A DNA stretch of 64,000 nucleotides from an uncultured Alphaproteobacteria bacterium (GCA_902582755.1 CACHSZ010000002.1:183362-247361), one strand, 5' to 3'; shown: positions 38,248-46,396, numbered from the stretch's first letter. Program-made: numbers and translations. Notes: generated by a model from the letters alone, not told the origin.

Positions 38248-40680
38248 ATGAATATAAATAAATCGAATCCCTTATTATTACACCCCCTAAATAAGTGGAT
38301 GAAGAAAAAAAAATGGTCCTGGTTTCCTCATCAAATTGAAACGTTTCATCATGTTCGAACTGGATCTGATGTTGTTGTATTTGCTCCTACTGGTGCTGGC
38401 AAAACATTAACAGGGTTTATTAATCCAATAGATGATTTAATAAAATTAAAAAAATTTAAAGGTCTTCATACTCTCTATATTTCTCCATTAAAATCTCTTG
38501 CAAACGATATTGTGAGAAATTTAGAGAAACCTATTAAAGAGCTTGATTTAAATATTTCATTTCAAGTAAGAACAGGAGACACAACACCTTATAAAAAACA
38601 AAAACAAAAACAAAAACCTCCTAATATCCTTATTACAACTCCAGAGTCACTTGCATTATTAAATTCGTATGAGAATGCGAAAGAATTTTTTCACAATCTA
38701 AAATATATAATTATTGATGAGATACACACTTTTTTGGATAATAAGAGAGCTGATCTTCTGAGTTTAAATATTGAAAGACTACAAACTTTCTCTCCAAATT
38801 TACAACGAATAGGTTTGTCAGCAACTCTCAAGAATAAACAAGATGCCAAAAAATGGCTTTGCCGCAAAAAACCAAAAATAATTTCTTATGAAAATTCAGT
38901 TTTACCTAAAATTAAAATTCTAGAATCAAAAAAACGTATTCCTTGGTCTGGTCATATGGCTACGTATTCTATTAATGAAATCTATAAAGAAATAATGAAA
39001 TCGAAATTAACTATTATTTTTGTTAATACGAGGGCACAAGCCGAATATATGTTTAAAAACTTATGGCTAATTAATAAGAAAAAATTGAAAATTGCTGTTC
39101 ACCATGGTTCATTAGAAAAAAACTTACGTTTAAAAGTAGAAAATAATCTTAGCGAAGGATTAGTTGACTGTGTAGTTGCGACCTCTTCTTTAGAACTCGG
39201 ATTAGATTATGGAGATGTAGAAAAAATTGTTCAAGTCGGAGCTCCTAAAGGAATTAATAGATTATTACAGCGTGTAGGAAGATCAAATCATAATTTAAAC
39301 ACGCCTTCAAAAGCAATTTTAGTACCCACTAATCGTTTTGAATTTATCGAAGCAAAAGCTGCTATTGAAGAAATAAAAAAAAATAACTTAGATAAAATAG
39401 ATTTAAAAGAAGGAAGTTTTGATGTTGTAGCTCAACATATTTTTGCAACGGCTTGTGCTGGGCAATTTGATATTAATGATCTCTACAAAGAAATTATTAA
39501 AGCATATCCATACAAAAAATTAAAACTTAATGATTTTAAACAATTGATTAATCTCATACAAGATGGCGGATATGTTTTAAAAAATTATGATCAATTTAAG
39601 AGAATCTTTCAATTGAGAGAAAATAAAAATATTTATAAGCTAGTAAATAGAAGAGAAACACGAAAATACCGCATGAATGTTGGAACAATAATTGAAAATC
39701 CGATGTTAAAAATAAAACTTGGAACAAAAACGTTAGGGAATATAGAAGAAGTTTTTATTCAAAACCTTTCTCAAGGCGATTCATTTATATTTGCCGGTCA
39801 AGTACTAGAATTTCAATCTATGAAAAATAATTTAGTACAAGTTAAAAGAAGTAAATCTTTAATTTCAAAAATTCCATCATATTCTGGAGGCAGAATGCCA
39901 TTATCAACAAATTTGGCTAACTCAGTTAGGGCTTTATTGGCAAAAAGTAATATGTGGGATTTATATCCAGAGCAAATTACTGAATGGTTAAAAAGACAAA
40001 AAAATATATCTAAAATTCCCAAAAAAGATGAATATCTAGTGGAACAATTTCCCCGAAAAAAAAATTTTTATACTGTGATCTATACTTTTGCAGGATGGCA
40101 TGCCAATCAAACACTAGGATTTTTATTGCTTAGAGGCTTTAAAGAATTTAACTATAAACCTCTAGGTTTTGTCGCTAATGATTATGCTATTGTTTTATGG
40201 TCTTTAAAAGAAGTTAAAGAAATTAAAACAATTCTAAATTTAGGATTGTTAGATAAACATTTAGATAATTATCTTGAAGAAACTTCAATAGTCAAAAGAT
40301 TGTTTAGAGATAATGCCATTATATCTTGTTTAATAGAAAGAAGGTTGCCAGGAATGGAAAAAACTGGGAAGCAAGTTTTATTTAGTTCTGATCTAATTTA
40401 TACAGTTCTCAAAAAAAATGAACCAGATCACATTCTTCTAAAATCATCATATGAAGATGCAAAAAAGAATATGATTGATTATGATAGACTTAGAGAAATC
40501 TTAAAAAAAATTGATAAAAAAATTATATTGAAAAAACTCACAAGTATCTCACCATTGGCTGTTCCAATTATTCTTGAAATAAATAGTGAAAATTTATCAA
40601 AAAAGGAAACTGATGAATATATTTTAGAGGATTTAGAAAATGAAATATTAAAAGAGGCTAATGTACTATCAATTAATTAA
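38248..40680 (+). CDS. Ligase-associated DEXH helicase (Lhr-like)
   Basis: About 810 residues from the ATG at 38248; an ATG at 38230 would give six extra residues and an 18-base overlap with the divergent exonuclease. Walker A is FAPTGAGKTLTGFI, the DEIH box IIDEIHTFLDNKRADLL, motif III LSATL, and motif VI LLQRVGRSNHN. The C-terminal region (EYLVEQFPRKKNFYTVIYTF) is the Lhr-type extension. It likely unwinds damaged DNA for the ligase/exonuclease pair. It overlaps pdeM by 20 bases, so the two are coupled. Confidence 0.92.
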   Translation: MNINKSNPLLLHPLNKWMKKKKWSWFPHQIETFHHVRTGSDVVVFAPTGAGKTLTGFINPIDDLIKLKKFKGLHTLYISPLKSLANDIVRNLEKPIKELDLNISFQVRTGDTTPYKKQKQKQKPPNILITTPESLALLNSYENAKEFFHNLKYIIIDEIHTFLDNKRADLLSLNIERLQTFSPNLQRIGLSATLKNKQDAKKWLCRKKPKIISYENSVLPKIKILESKKRIPWSGHMATYSINEIYKEIMKSKLTIIFVNTRAQAEYMFKNLWLINKKKLKIAVHHGSLEKNLRLKVENNLSEGLVDCVVATSSLELGLDYGDVEKIVQVGAPKGINRLLQRVGRSNHNLNTPSKAILVPTNRFEFIEAKAAIEEIKKNNLDKIDLKEGSFDVVAQHIFATACAGQFDINDLYKEIIKAYPYKKLKLNDFKQLINLIQDGGYVLKNYDQFKRIFQLRENKNIYKLVNRRETRKYRMNVGTIIENPMLKIKLGTKTLGNIEEVFIQNLSQGDSFIFAGQVLEFQSMKNNLVQVKRSKSLISKIPSYSGGRMPLSTNLANSVRALLAKSNMWDLYPEQITEWLKRQKNISKIPKKDEYLVEQFPRKKNFYTVIYTFAGWHANQTLGFLLLRGFKEFNYKPLGFVANDYAIVLWSLKEVKEIKTILNLGLLDKHLDNYLEETSIVKRLFRDNAIISCLIERRLPGMEKTGKQVLFSSDLIYTVLKKNEPDHILLKSSYEDAKKNMIDYDRLREILKKIDKKIILKKLTSISPLAVPIILEINSENLSKKETDEYILEDLENEILKEANVLSIN

Positions 40681-41314
40681 TTTTGGTAATGAAGAATTTC
40701 ATGCTTACCCAGATAAATCTCTTTATTGGAAAAGACTAAATACTCTGATCGTATCAGATTTACATATAGGTAAATCTATTAGTTATGCAAAGAATAAGCA
40801 ATTTTTACCTCCGTATGATACAAAAGAAATATTAAACAAAATTTTTGTTAGTTTAGATAAGATTAAACCAAGTAATTTAATTATAGTTGGTGATTTATTA
40901 CATGATGTTTTTTCAACATTGAGTTTAAAAGATCAAGATCATAAAAATCTTATTCAATATAGGAAAAATACCGATTTCATATGGATCAAGGGTAATCATG
41001 ATAAAAATATACAAATTGAGGGTTTTAAAAATTTTACAAATTACAAAATTGATAAATTATTATTTACACACATACCTATCGAAACATCTTTATTTCAAAT
41101 TTGTGGTCACTATCATCCAAAGGTAAAAATTTCACACAGAGGAAAAACTATTTTTAAAACATGTTTTATACATAATGAAAAAATATTCATTTTACCAAGT
41201 TTTGGAATTTTAACAGGTGGATTAGATATCCATTCTAAACAAATAAGTGATGTATTAGGTAAGAATAATTTGAGTATTTATCCTGTTGGACAGGATAAAG
41301 TTTATAAATTATAA
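40661..41314 (+). CDS. pdeM: Ligase-associated endonuclease PdeM
   Basis: A 217-residue calcineurin-like metallophosphoesterase. Metal motifs: LIVSDLHIGKSISYAK (DxH), IVGDLLHDVF (GD), WIKGNHDKNI (GNHD) and FQICGHYHPKVKI (GHxH). The tail ends with KIFILPSFGILTGGLDI. It completes the four-gene ligase / exonuclease / helicase / endonuclease cluster. Its stop region overlaps the convergent DUF4149 gene by 13 bases. Confidence 0.9.
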   Translation: MYYQLINFGNEEFHAYPDKSLYWKRLNTLIVSDLHIGKSISYAKNKQFLPPYDTKEILNKIFVSLDKIKPSNLIIVGDLLHDVFSTLSLKDQDHKNLIQYRKNTDFIWIKGNHDKNIQIEGFKNFTNYKIDKLLFTHIPIETSLFQICGHYHPKVKISHRGKTIFKTCFIHNEKIFILPSFGILTGGLDIHSKQISDVLGKNNLSIYPVGQDKVYKL

Positions 41315-41730
41315 TTAAGGTAGTTATTAATTACGATCCCAATTAGAATAACAAAATTCAATACAAATAATAAAACTGAAAGCAAATGCATATATTTAAA
41401 ACTTGAAGATGCTCTTTTATCGCCTTCTAATTCTTTATCTCTAAAATTATTAATTTTGGGTGTTAAATAATTTCTATTAATAATAAAACTTACAGCCACT
41501 ACTATTAATAAAATAGAATTTAAAATATTACCTGAAATATAACTAAGGATTAAAGATAAAAAAGCTATTATAAACCCAAATAAAAACATTCGAGGAAAAA
41601 TTATTCTTAAAAATTTACTGCTGGCATTAGTACTTAATGTGGTAAAGACTGAGGGCGAGACAACAGCCATAAAGAAAATCATAGATCCTATAAGGATTGT
41701 TACTAAAAAATTAAGAGTATAAATTATCAT
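41302..41730 (-). CDS. DUF4149-type membrane protein
   Basis: A 142-residue protein with four membrane segments, starting FLVTILIGSMIFFMAVVSPS and ending LFVLNFVILIGIVIN, and a soluble loop RNYLTPKINNFRDKELEGDK between helices 3 and 4. The pattern fits DUF4149 (TMEM205-like), of unknown function. A terminator-like hairpin separates it from the upstream TPR gene, so it is probably its own transcript. It converges on pdeM. Confidence 0.75.
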   Translation of the reverse strand: MIIYTLNFLVTILIGSMIFFMAVVSPSVFTTLSTNASSKFLRIIFPRMFLFGFIIAFLSLILSYISGNILNSILLIVVAVSFIINRNYLTPKINNFRDKELEGDKRASSSFKYMHLLSVLLFVLNFVILIGIVINNYLNYNL

Positions 41731-41737
41731 TAGTTAA

Positions 41738-41762
41738 AATTGCTCTTTTATAAAGAGCAATT
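41738..41762 (-). terminator. Intrinsic terminator downstream of the small TPR gene
   Basis: An 11-bp perfect stem AATTGCTCTTT/AAAGAGCAATT with a 3-base loop, followed on the minus strand by TTTTAA. It lies seven bases after the stop of the TPR gene and ends the Cys-rich / ASPIC / DUF4396 / TPR run. Confidence 0.65.
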
Positions 41763-41769
41763 GTTATAT

Positions 41770-42237
41770 TTATGAATTATCAATTGCTGTTTTCAATTTT
41801 CTATATTCCATAGAATTAGTTCCAGCTATTGTTTCTAATTTTAATAACATTTCATTAGCTTTATTCATATTACCAAGGGTGATGTAAAGTTCTCCAAGAT
41901 ATTCATGTGCTCCTAAATGTTCTGGATTTGCCTCTAAAGCAATTCTATAAGCTTCAAATGCCTTATCTAGATTTGGCTCACTATGCTTCCTGTAACTAAA
42001 ACCAAGTAGGTTATATACATCAGCTTTTTTTTCACCTAGGTCTTTACGCTTAGCAATTTTTTCAAGTAATTTAATAGATTTATCAAATTTCTTATAATAA
42101 ACTAATTCGTAAGCTTTGTCGTATAATTTTGTAACTTGTTCACTAGCTGAAATGCTAGTTTCACTGTCATCTGAACTAGTACTAGCGGCAAATGACGTGG
42201 AACTTATAAATAATAATGTAAGAAATATTCTAATCAT
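41770..42237 (-). CDS. Small exported TPR protein
   Basis: A 155-residue protein with signal peptide (MIRIFLTLLFISSTSFAAS) and TPR helices: AYELVYYKKFDKSIKLLEKI, ADVYNLLGFSYRKHSEPNLD, HLGAHEYLGELYITLGNMNK. The TTG at 42240 precedes the ATG at 42237, which I chose. It lies 57 bases downstream of the DUF4396 gene on the same strand and likely belongs to the same operon. Its role is unknown; it could be an assembly partner for the upstream exported proteins. Confidence 0.8.
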   Translation of the reverse strand: MIRIFLTLLFISSTSFAASTSSDDSETSISASEQVTKLYDKAYELVYYKKFDKSIKLLEKIAKRKDLGEKKADVYNLLGFSYRKHSEPNLDKAFEAYRIALEANPEHLGAHEYLGELYITLGNMNKANEMLLKLETIAGTNSMEYRKLKTAIDNS

Positions 42238-42294
42238 CAAGATGAAATATGTGGGTTTAAAACAATTTCAATATTTGTATGTGAATTAATTTAA

Positions 42295-42753
42295 TTAATG
42301 GCAGGCGATATTATACTTTTTTAATCTGTAATAATTATATGGCCACGGTGTTAGAAAGCCTGCAAGAAGCATTATAGGTATTACCCACCATACAAGTTTA
42401 GCACCACCCATAATGATCCAGTCAACTGCATTCATGGCTATTTCCATAGACACCATTGAAATTAAACTCATTCCTATGGCTGTTTTAAAAGCTTTGCTGA
42501 TAATCATTTGTCTTGATAAAACGACAGTCTCTAAAATGATGCTAGTAATAATACCATTAATGATTGCTAGGATCATAATATAAAGAGTAGGCCAAGGAAT
42601 GCCAGTTAATTGAAAATATAGTATGGTTCCAAAATCGCCAATACTACATCCTAGCAAACACCAAGCAGTATTTTTAGCACTTCTTCTCCATGTATGTTTG
42701 CATTTCCAATGAAAACGTGGAGCTGGTTTTTTTAATGTTTCAGCTACAGACAT
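42295..42753 (-). CDS. DUF4396 membrane protein
   Basis: A 152-residue protein with the DUF4396 pattern: HWKCKHTWRRSAKNTAWCLLG near the N-terminus, CSIGDFGTILYFQLTGIPWP, then three to four helices and LAGFLTPWPYNYYRLKKYN. The conserved His and Cys (HWKC, WCLLGC) sit at the start of the first helix and suggest metal or redox chemistry; function is not established. It begins five bases after the ASPIC/UnbV gene, so the two are translated from one message. Confidence 0.8.
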   Translation of the reverse strand: MSVAETLKKPAPRFHWKCKHTWRRSAKNTAWCLLGCSIGDFGTILYFQLTGIPWPTLYIMILAIINGIITSIILETVVLSRQMIISKAFKTAIGMSLISMVSMEIAMNAVDWIIMGGAKLVWWVIPIMLLAGFLTPWPYNYYRLKKYNIACH

Positions 42754-42758
42754 TTAAA

Positions 42759-44174
42759 TTATATTCCTTGTTTGAATTCTAAAGTCTTATTTATATCATT
42801 AATTTCATAAGTATCAATTGTACCATTAGTCCATTTAATTGATATATTTTTAATTACTTCACCAGGGCGTAAACCATAATGTGCTATAGGTTCCATTTGA
42901 CATAAATATCCTGAGCCAGCATCAATAGTCTTGGCGTGATTTCTCAAATTTGTATGTAATGTAACAGTTGCACCTCTAGCTGGAGCACCAAAGGTATTAA
43001 GGGCTTTAATTCTAATATAGTTTGTATTTGATACATTTGCTTTAAATAAACTTAGCGGTTGAGCACCAGATTCACCATGAGAAACAAGTAATTCTAAAAC
43101 TCCATCTCCATCAATATCGGCAACAGCAGCACCGGTTCCTAGACCTTGTGCTTCTAGTGCTTCGTCTAATTTGATTTCTTCTAAGTTTCCTTCATCAATA
43201 ATACGAAAGAGTTTATTTGGTTGACCGATATTATTTAAAAAAATTTCATCATAACCATCATTATCAAAATCTGCCGATATAACTGTTCGTATTCTACTAG
43301 GTGATCTAAAATCTAATGATGACATATCGAGAAAAGATTCTTTTTGTTTTACAAAAATACGATGATAACCTTCCCAGTTACTTGTTATAATATCAAGCTC
43401 ACCTCTATACAAAAAATCAGTTAAAGCAGTTCCACGACCATTTTGAAAAGTATCTTGCACATTTTTTTCAATTGCAATATCATTAAAATTACCATTAATA
43501 TTTTTATATAAAAAATTTGGACCCCTTTCATTAGCTGCAAATATATCCATATTATCAGAAACTATATGTCCTGAAATTACTGCTCTTCCTCCAGTTATTT
43601 GATCTATTCCAAGAATTGAAGCTAAATCTTTAACTTCATTTTCTTCAATTTCATAAAACCTAGTAGGACCTCCATAATTAGCAACATATATGCCGTACTT
43701 TCCCGATCCATTTCTGTCTACGCAAACAACAGATCTGCCTGCGGTTAAATTTAAATTTTCTAAATTTTTTTCTAACTCAAAATAATCGAATATTTTGTTA
43801 TTGTTATCCAGTAATCTATCAGAGTATTTTTTTTCTCCACTATACGTATCAGTATTTAAGAAATAAATTTCTTCAAAACCATCCTGATCAATATCACAAG
43901 CTGATACACCAATAGTATTCCTATCTTCATCAACGAATAAAGGATCTTGAATTATGTTAATTAGTTTTCCATTTTTATAGCTAAGAGCTAAATTAGAGTA
44001 ACCAAAACCAGCAACAATAAATTCAAAAGTTCCATCTTTATTAAAGTCAGTTACTGAAACTCCATAGCTTAATCGATCATTATTATTTTCGATTATATCA
44101 GAAATATTAGAAAAAAAATCTGCCTTAGCCATATTAGATATCAATATAATAAAAATAAAAATTAATTTATACAT
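42759..44174 (-). CDS. Exported FG-GAP / ASPIC-UnbV (CRTAC1-type) protein
   Basis: About 471 residues from ATG 44174 (a TTG at 44189 would overlap the upstream gene in TTGA). Signal peptide MYKLIFIFIILISNMAKA. Then VCBS/FG-GAP repeats with DxDxDG-type loops: VTDFNKDGTFEFIVAGFGY, ACDIDQDGFEEIYFLN, SADFDNDGYDEIFLNN, VADIDGDGVLELLVSH. The C-terminal ASPIC/UnbV domain is IRIKALNTFGAPARGATVTL, then SGYLCQMEPIAHYGLRPGE and IKWTNGTIDTYEI. Such proteins form a calcium-binding propeller outside the cytoplasm; ligand unknown. It follows the Cys-rich gene and precedes DUF4396. Confidence 0.85.
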   Translation of the reverse strand: MYKLIFIFIILISNMAKADFFSNISDIIENNNDRLSYGVSVTDFNKDGTFEFIVAGFGYSNLALSYKNGKLINIIQDPLFVDEDRNTIGVSACDIDQDGFEEIYFLNTDTYSGEKKYSDRLLDNNNKIFDYFELEKNLENLNLTAGRSVVCVDRNGSGKYGIYVANYGGPTRFYEIEENEVKDLASILGIDQITGGRAVISGHIVSDNMDIFAANERGPNFLYKNINGNFNDIAIEKNVQDTFQNGRGTALTDFLYRGELDIITSNWEGYHRIFVKQKESFLDMSSLDFRSPSRIRTVISADFDNDGYDEIFLNNIGQPNKLFRIIDEGNLEEIKLDEALEAQGLGTGAAVADIDGDGVLELLVSHGESGAQPLSLFKANVSNTNYIRIKALNTFGAPARGATVTLHTNLRNHAKTIDAGSGYLCQMEPIAHYGLRPGEVIKNISIKWTNGTIDTYEINDINKTLEFKQGI

Positions 44175-44185
44175 TGCAAGTATTT

Positions 44186-44875
44186 TCAATTCGCCAATCT
44201 AATAAAAATATCGCCCATTCCAAAATTAAGTTCTTCAAGAGGCATACTATTTCTAGCTTCACACATAGGTCCAGTTATTTGGTTATTTTTTATATAATCT
44301 AAATCGTAAGCATCACATTTTTTTGCATTATGTAATAAACCAATAACAAGTTTGTTATCTACTGAGTATGTATATTCTTTATTTAATTCATTACCTTCAC
44401 AAAAATAATTTCTATTAACAAGTTCGGGAAAATCATTTTTGTTACATGGATTATCAATAACGATTGTATAGATATCTTTTGATTGATCTTTAAAATCGAT
44501 ATTGATTTTTTTTGTTTCTGAATATTTCATTACATCGCATAAGCAAGGCCAACAACATTTATAATATTGACCACAAATTCTTTCATCATTTTCTAAATTA
44601 GTAAGAAAAATTTCATCTGGTTGTGTATCTGGAGGAATTAGAGAACCTGAAACAGCACAGTATAACTTATTAAATTGTATAAACTCTTCATAATCTAAGT
44701 TTTGATCTAAAATATATTTAAAAAATCTTGGTCCTGCTGCATTTCTATTCCCATCAGGAAAAATAATAGACCAATCATTAACAAGTCTCTCATACAATTT
44801 TTCTGTATTCGCATTGGCCTGAGCCATTATTAAAAAAATTGATAACAATGAAACTACTGTAAGTAATTTTCGCAT
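44186..44875 (-). CDS. Cys-rich exported protein of unknown family
   Basis: I do not recognise this family. A 229-residue protein with a clear signal peptide (about 1-22, ending QANANT). The mature part has ten cysteines, including the cluster CGQYYKCCWPCLCD, plus single Cys in LYCAVSG, DNPCNKN, YFCEGN, KKCDAY and PMCEARN. Regular spacing suggests disulfides or metal binding. It is the first gene of a minus-strand run with the ASPIC/UnbV, DUF4396 and TPR proteins, 11 bases before the next ATG. Two GANTC sites (44932, 44942) lie upstream. Confidence 0.72.
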   Translation of the reverse strand: MRKLLTVVSLLSIFLIMAQANANTEKLYERLVNDWSIIFPDGNRNAAGPRFFKYILDQNLDYEEFIQFNKLYCAVSGSLIPPDTQPDEIFLTNLENDERICGQYYKCCWPCLCDVMKYSETKKINIDFKDQSKDIYTIVIDNPCNKNDFPELVNRNYFCEGNELNKEYTYSVDNKLVIGLLHNAKKCDAYDLDYIKNNQITGPMCEARNSMPLEELNFGMGDIFIRLAN

Positions 44876-44931
44876 AAAAATTAAATAGGTTTAGCTTTAA
44901 AAATGTAAATCCCCTATTTTGAAACACTCTT

Positions 44932-44946
44932 GAATCAATATGAATC
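44932..44946. promoter_or_regulatory. Paired GANTC sites upstream of the Cys-rich gene and tRNA-Gln
   Basis: GAATC at 44932-44936 and 44942-44946, start to start 10 bases apart, in the 162-base spacer between the divergent Cys-rich gene and tRNA-Gln. The spacing of about one helical turn would place both methylatable adenines on the same face. A CcrM-dependent control role is inferred. Confidence 0.4.
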
Positions 44947-44996
44947 ACTTTTTTTACTTTTTAACGTTATTTATGGTAATGTCGCACTTGAAGAAT

Positions 44997-45025
44997 TTGA
45001 CTTATTTTGCGCTAAATACTAGAGA
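44997..45025 (+). promoter_or_regulatory. Candidate tRNA-Gln promoter
   Basis: TTGACT at 44997-45002 matches a -35 box, and 17 bases later TAGAGA (45020-45025) is a weak -10. It would start transcription about ten bases before the tRNA at 45038. Confidence 0.35.
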
Positions 45026-45037
45026 GTATTCATAATT

Positions 45038-45112
45038 TGGGGCGTCGCCAAGCGGTAAGGCACCGGTTTTTGGAGTCGGCATTCGTAGGTTCGAATCCTA
45101 CCGCCCCAGCCA
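45038..45112 (+). tRNA. tRNA-Gln(TTG)
   Basis: Acceptor stem TGGGGCG with CGCCCCA, discriminator G and encoded CCA. The anticodon loop TTTTGGA reads TTG for CAA glutamine codons, on a stem CCGGT/GTCGG that includes two G-U pairs. The T-arm contains the standard GGTTCGAATCC. Its 3' 45 bases plus one more are duplicated exactly at 45654-45699, marking it as an integration target. Confidence 0.95.
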
Positions 45113-45113
45113 A
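45068..45113 (+). repeat. Direct repeat copy 1 (attL-like, in tRNA-Gln 3' half)
   Basis: 46 bases starting TTTTGGAGTCGGCATTCGTA, covering the anticodon loop to CCA plus one base. Identical to 45654-45699. Confidence 0.9.
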
Positions 45114-45179
45114 TATTTCCGTGAACATTTCTGAATTATAAGTTTTCGCGACACATAGGCTACACTAAAACTAATCTAT

Positions 45180-45491
45180 CTAGTTAGTTATTTCTGAAAA
45201 TGTGATTTCATGACCTTTATCGGTAAGAAGATTTTCTATCTTCTTTAAAAAATTATCATCTTCTTCACCACTTTCTCTTTTAGCTATATATTTATCCCAA
45301 TCATCCATGGAGCTCCATTCTTCTGTTAAAAGTAATACATTTTTATTTTCTGTATCTATTGATCTAATAATATTATTGCATCCTTCTTGAGATAAAGTGT
45401 AAGCTCTTCCATTTGGTGAGTTATGTAAATTCATATATTCATCCATTTTACCTTCTTTAATATGAACTTTAATCCAAACCATTATTGACAT
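45180..45491 (-). CDS. ABM-type small monooxygenase-fold protein, cargo of the mini-element
   Basis: A 103-residue single-domain protein of the dimeric alpha-beta-barrel (antibiotic-biosynthesis-monooxygenase-like) type: MVWIKVHIKEGKMDEYMNLH, then LSQEGCNNIIRSIDTEN, LLLTEEWSSMDDWDKYIAKR. Such proteins bind haem or quinones or modify polyketides in some cases; the substrate here is unknown. It has a clear AGGAG ribosome-binding site eight bases before the ATG. Being the only gene between the tRNA-derived repeats, it is the element's cargo. Confidence 0.8.
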   Translation of the reverse strand: MSIMVWIKVHIKEGKMDEYMNLHNSPNGRAYTLSQEGCNNIIRSIDTENKNVLLLTEEWSSMDDWDKYIAKRESGEEDDNFLKKIENLLTDKGHEITFSEITN

Positions 45492-45548
45492 TTTATAATC
45501 TCCTTTTTTTAAGAATATAAAAAAATTTAATATAATTAAATATTAATT

Positions 45549-45569
45549 TTTGGCTACAATTTGGCTACA
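45549..45569. repeat. Tandem TTTGGCTACA motifs, candidate recombinase arm sites
   Basis: TTTGGCTACA at 45549-45558 and 45560-45569. A partial copy (GGCTACA, 45158-45164) lies at the other end of the element. The pairing with the att-like repeats suggests integrase binding sites; not proven. Confidence 0.45.
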
Positions 45570-45653
45570 CTTACAAGGTCACTTTATAAAATTTTAGAAA
45601 AAATAATCCAAGCTATCTAACAAATATACAACTCTGATGGTTGTCTCTTCACC

Positions 45654-45699
45654 TTTTGGAGTCGGCATTCGTAGGTTCGAATCCTACCGCCCCAGCCAA
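45654..45699 (+). repeat. Direct repeat copy 2 (attR-like tRNA-Gln remnant)
   Basis: Exact 46-base copy of the tRNA-Gln 3' half, lacking the acceptor 5' strand and D-arm, so not a functional tRNA. It ends two bases before the stop of the SH3 gene. Confidence 0.9.
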
Positions 45700-45701
45700 A
45701 T

Positions 45702-46262
45702 TTAAAAATTGATGTTATTATTAATTGCATTAAGGCTTTTCCAATATATATCCTCAAATATTTGGAAATAACTTCTATTTATTATTTCTTTGTCTTTTAC
45801 ACCCCAAATATTTTTTTTATTAACCCAGCCTTTATGGGTATTAAAAGAAATTAAACACCATTTAATTTTGCACTTAATTACATCAATTACATTGCCCTTT
45901 CCTAATTTACCAATAATAGAACCATTATTTGTATTTGATACTTCTACAAAATCATCCTTTTGAGATAATATAATTCCTGTTCTTTTTCCAGATATTAGAC
46001 TTTTATGAACCCATCCTACTTTATTATTAAAATCTTCAACTTTTCTCCAATCACCATACTCTTCTATTATCATTAGTGGATAGTTTTTAACTATAAATTT
46101 TATAGTTATTGGATAGTTTATACTTGGCCCTACTCGAACATTTGTATCATTTGATTTTAAAGATATGTATCTAGGTATTTCGAGTCCAGTCTCTATTCCT
46201 ATTTCAGCATTACTTTGAAAAGAAAAAGAGTAGCATAAGATAAATAATAAAAACAATCTCAT
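45702..46262 (-). CDS. Exported SH3-domain protein (COG3807 type)
   Basis: A 186-residue protein with signal peptide (MRLFLLFILCYSFSFQSNA) and two bacterial SH3 domains: first with IPRYISLKSNDTNVRVGPSI, EYGDWRKVEDFNNKVGWVHK, second with LGKGNVIDVIKCKIKWCLIS and HKGWVNKKNIWG. It resembles the alphaproteobacterial periplasmic SH3 proteins that may bind peptidoglycan. Its stop abuts the attR-like repeat, so the element inserted just downstream of it without disrupting it. Confidence 0.85.
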   Translation of the reverse strand: MRLFLLFILCYSFSFQSNAEIGIETGLEIPRYISLKSNDTNVRVGPSINYPITIKFIVKNYPLMIIEEYGDWRKVEDFNNKVGWVHKSLISGKRTGIILSQKDDFVEVSNTNNGSIIGKLGKGNVIDVIKCKIKWCLISFNTHKGWVNKKNIWGVKDKEIINRSYFQIFEDIYWKSLNAINNNINF

Positions 46263-46319
46263 ATTACATTTATATAAAGTAGCATACGATTTACATAAAG
46301 TGTATATATAATAATTTTA

Positions 46320-46396
46320 GCGCCCGTAGCTCAATTGGATAGAGCGTATGACTACGGATCATAAGGTTAGGAGTTCGACTCTTCTCGGGCGCGCCA
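46320..46396 (+). tRNA. tRNA-Arg(ACG)
   Basis: 77 bases, acceptor GCGCCCG/CGGGCGC, discriminator G, encoded CCA. Anticodon stem TATGA/TCATA with loop CTACGGA reading ACG (CGT/CGC/CGA Arg codons after A-to-I editing). A TATAAT (46307-46312) sits about eight bases upstream. It closes the accessory patch that starts at tRNA-Gln. Confidence 0.95.

Larger units (their letters stand above)
45068..45699. mobile_element. Mini integrative element (586-bp period) at tRNA-Gln, no integrase
   Basis: A 46-bp exact direct repeat made of the tRNA-Gln 3' end flanks a short segment carrying one gene, the classic footprint of tyrosine-integrase insertion that restores the tRNA. Inside lie two copies of TTTGGCTACA 11 bases apart (45549, 45560) near one end and GGCTACA (45158) near the other, like arm-type recombinase sites. 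No integrase is encoded, so this is a satellite, cargo remnant or deletion derivative. Confidence 0.75.

Noticed and set aside
45654..45699. Second tRNA-Gln gene
   Set aside because: Only the 3' half is present; no 5' acceptor strand or D-arm, so it is a repeat remnant.
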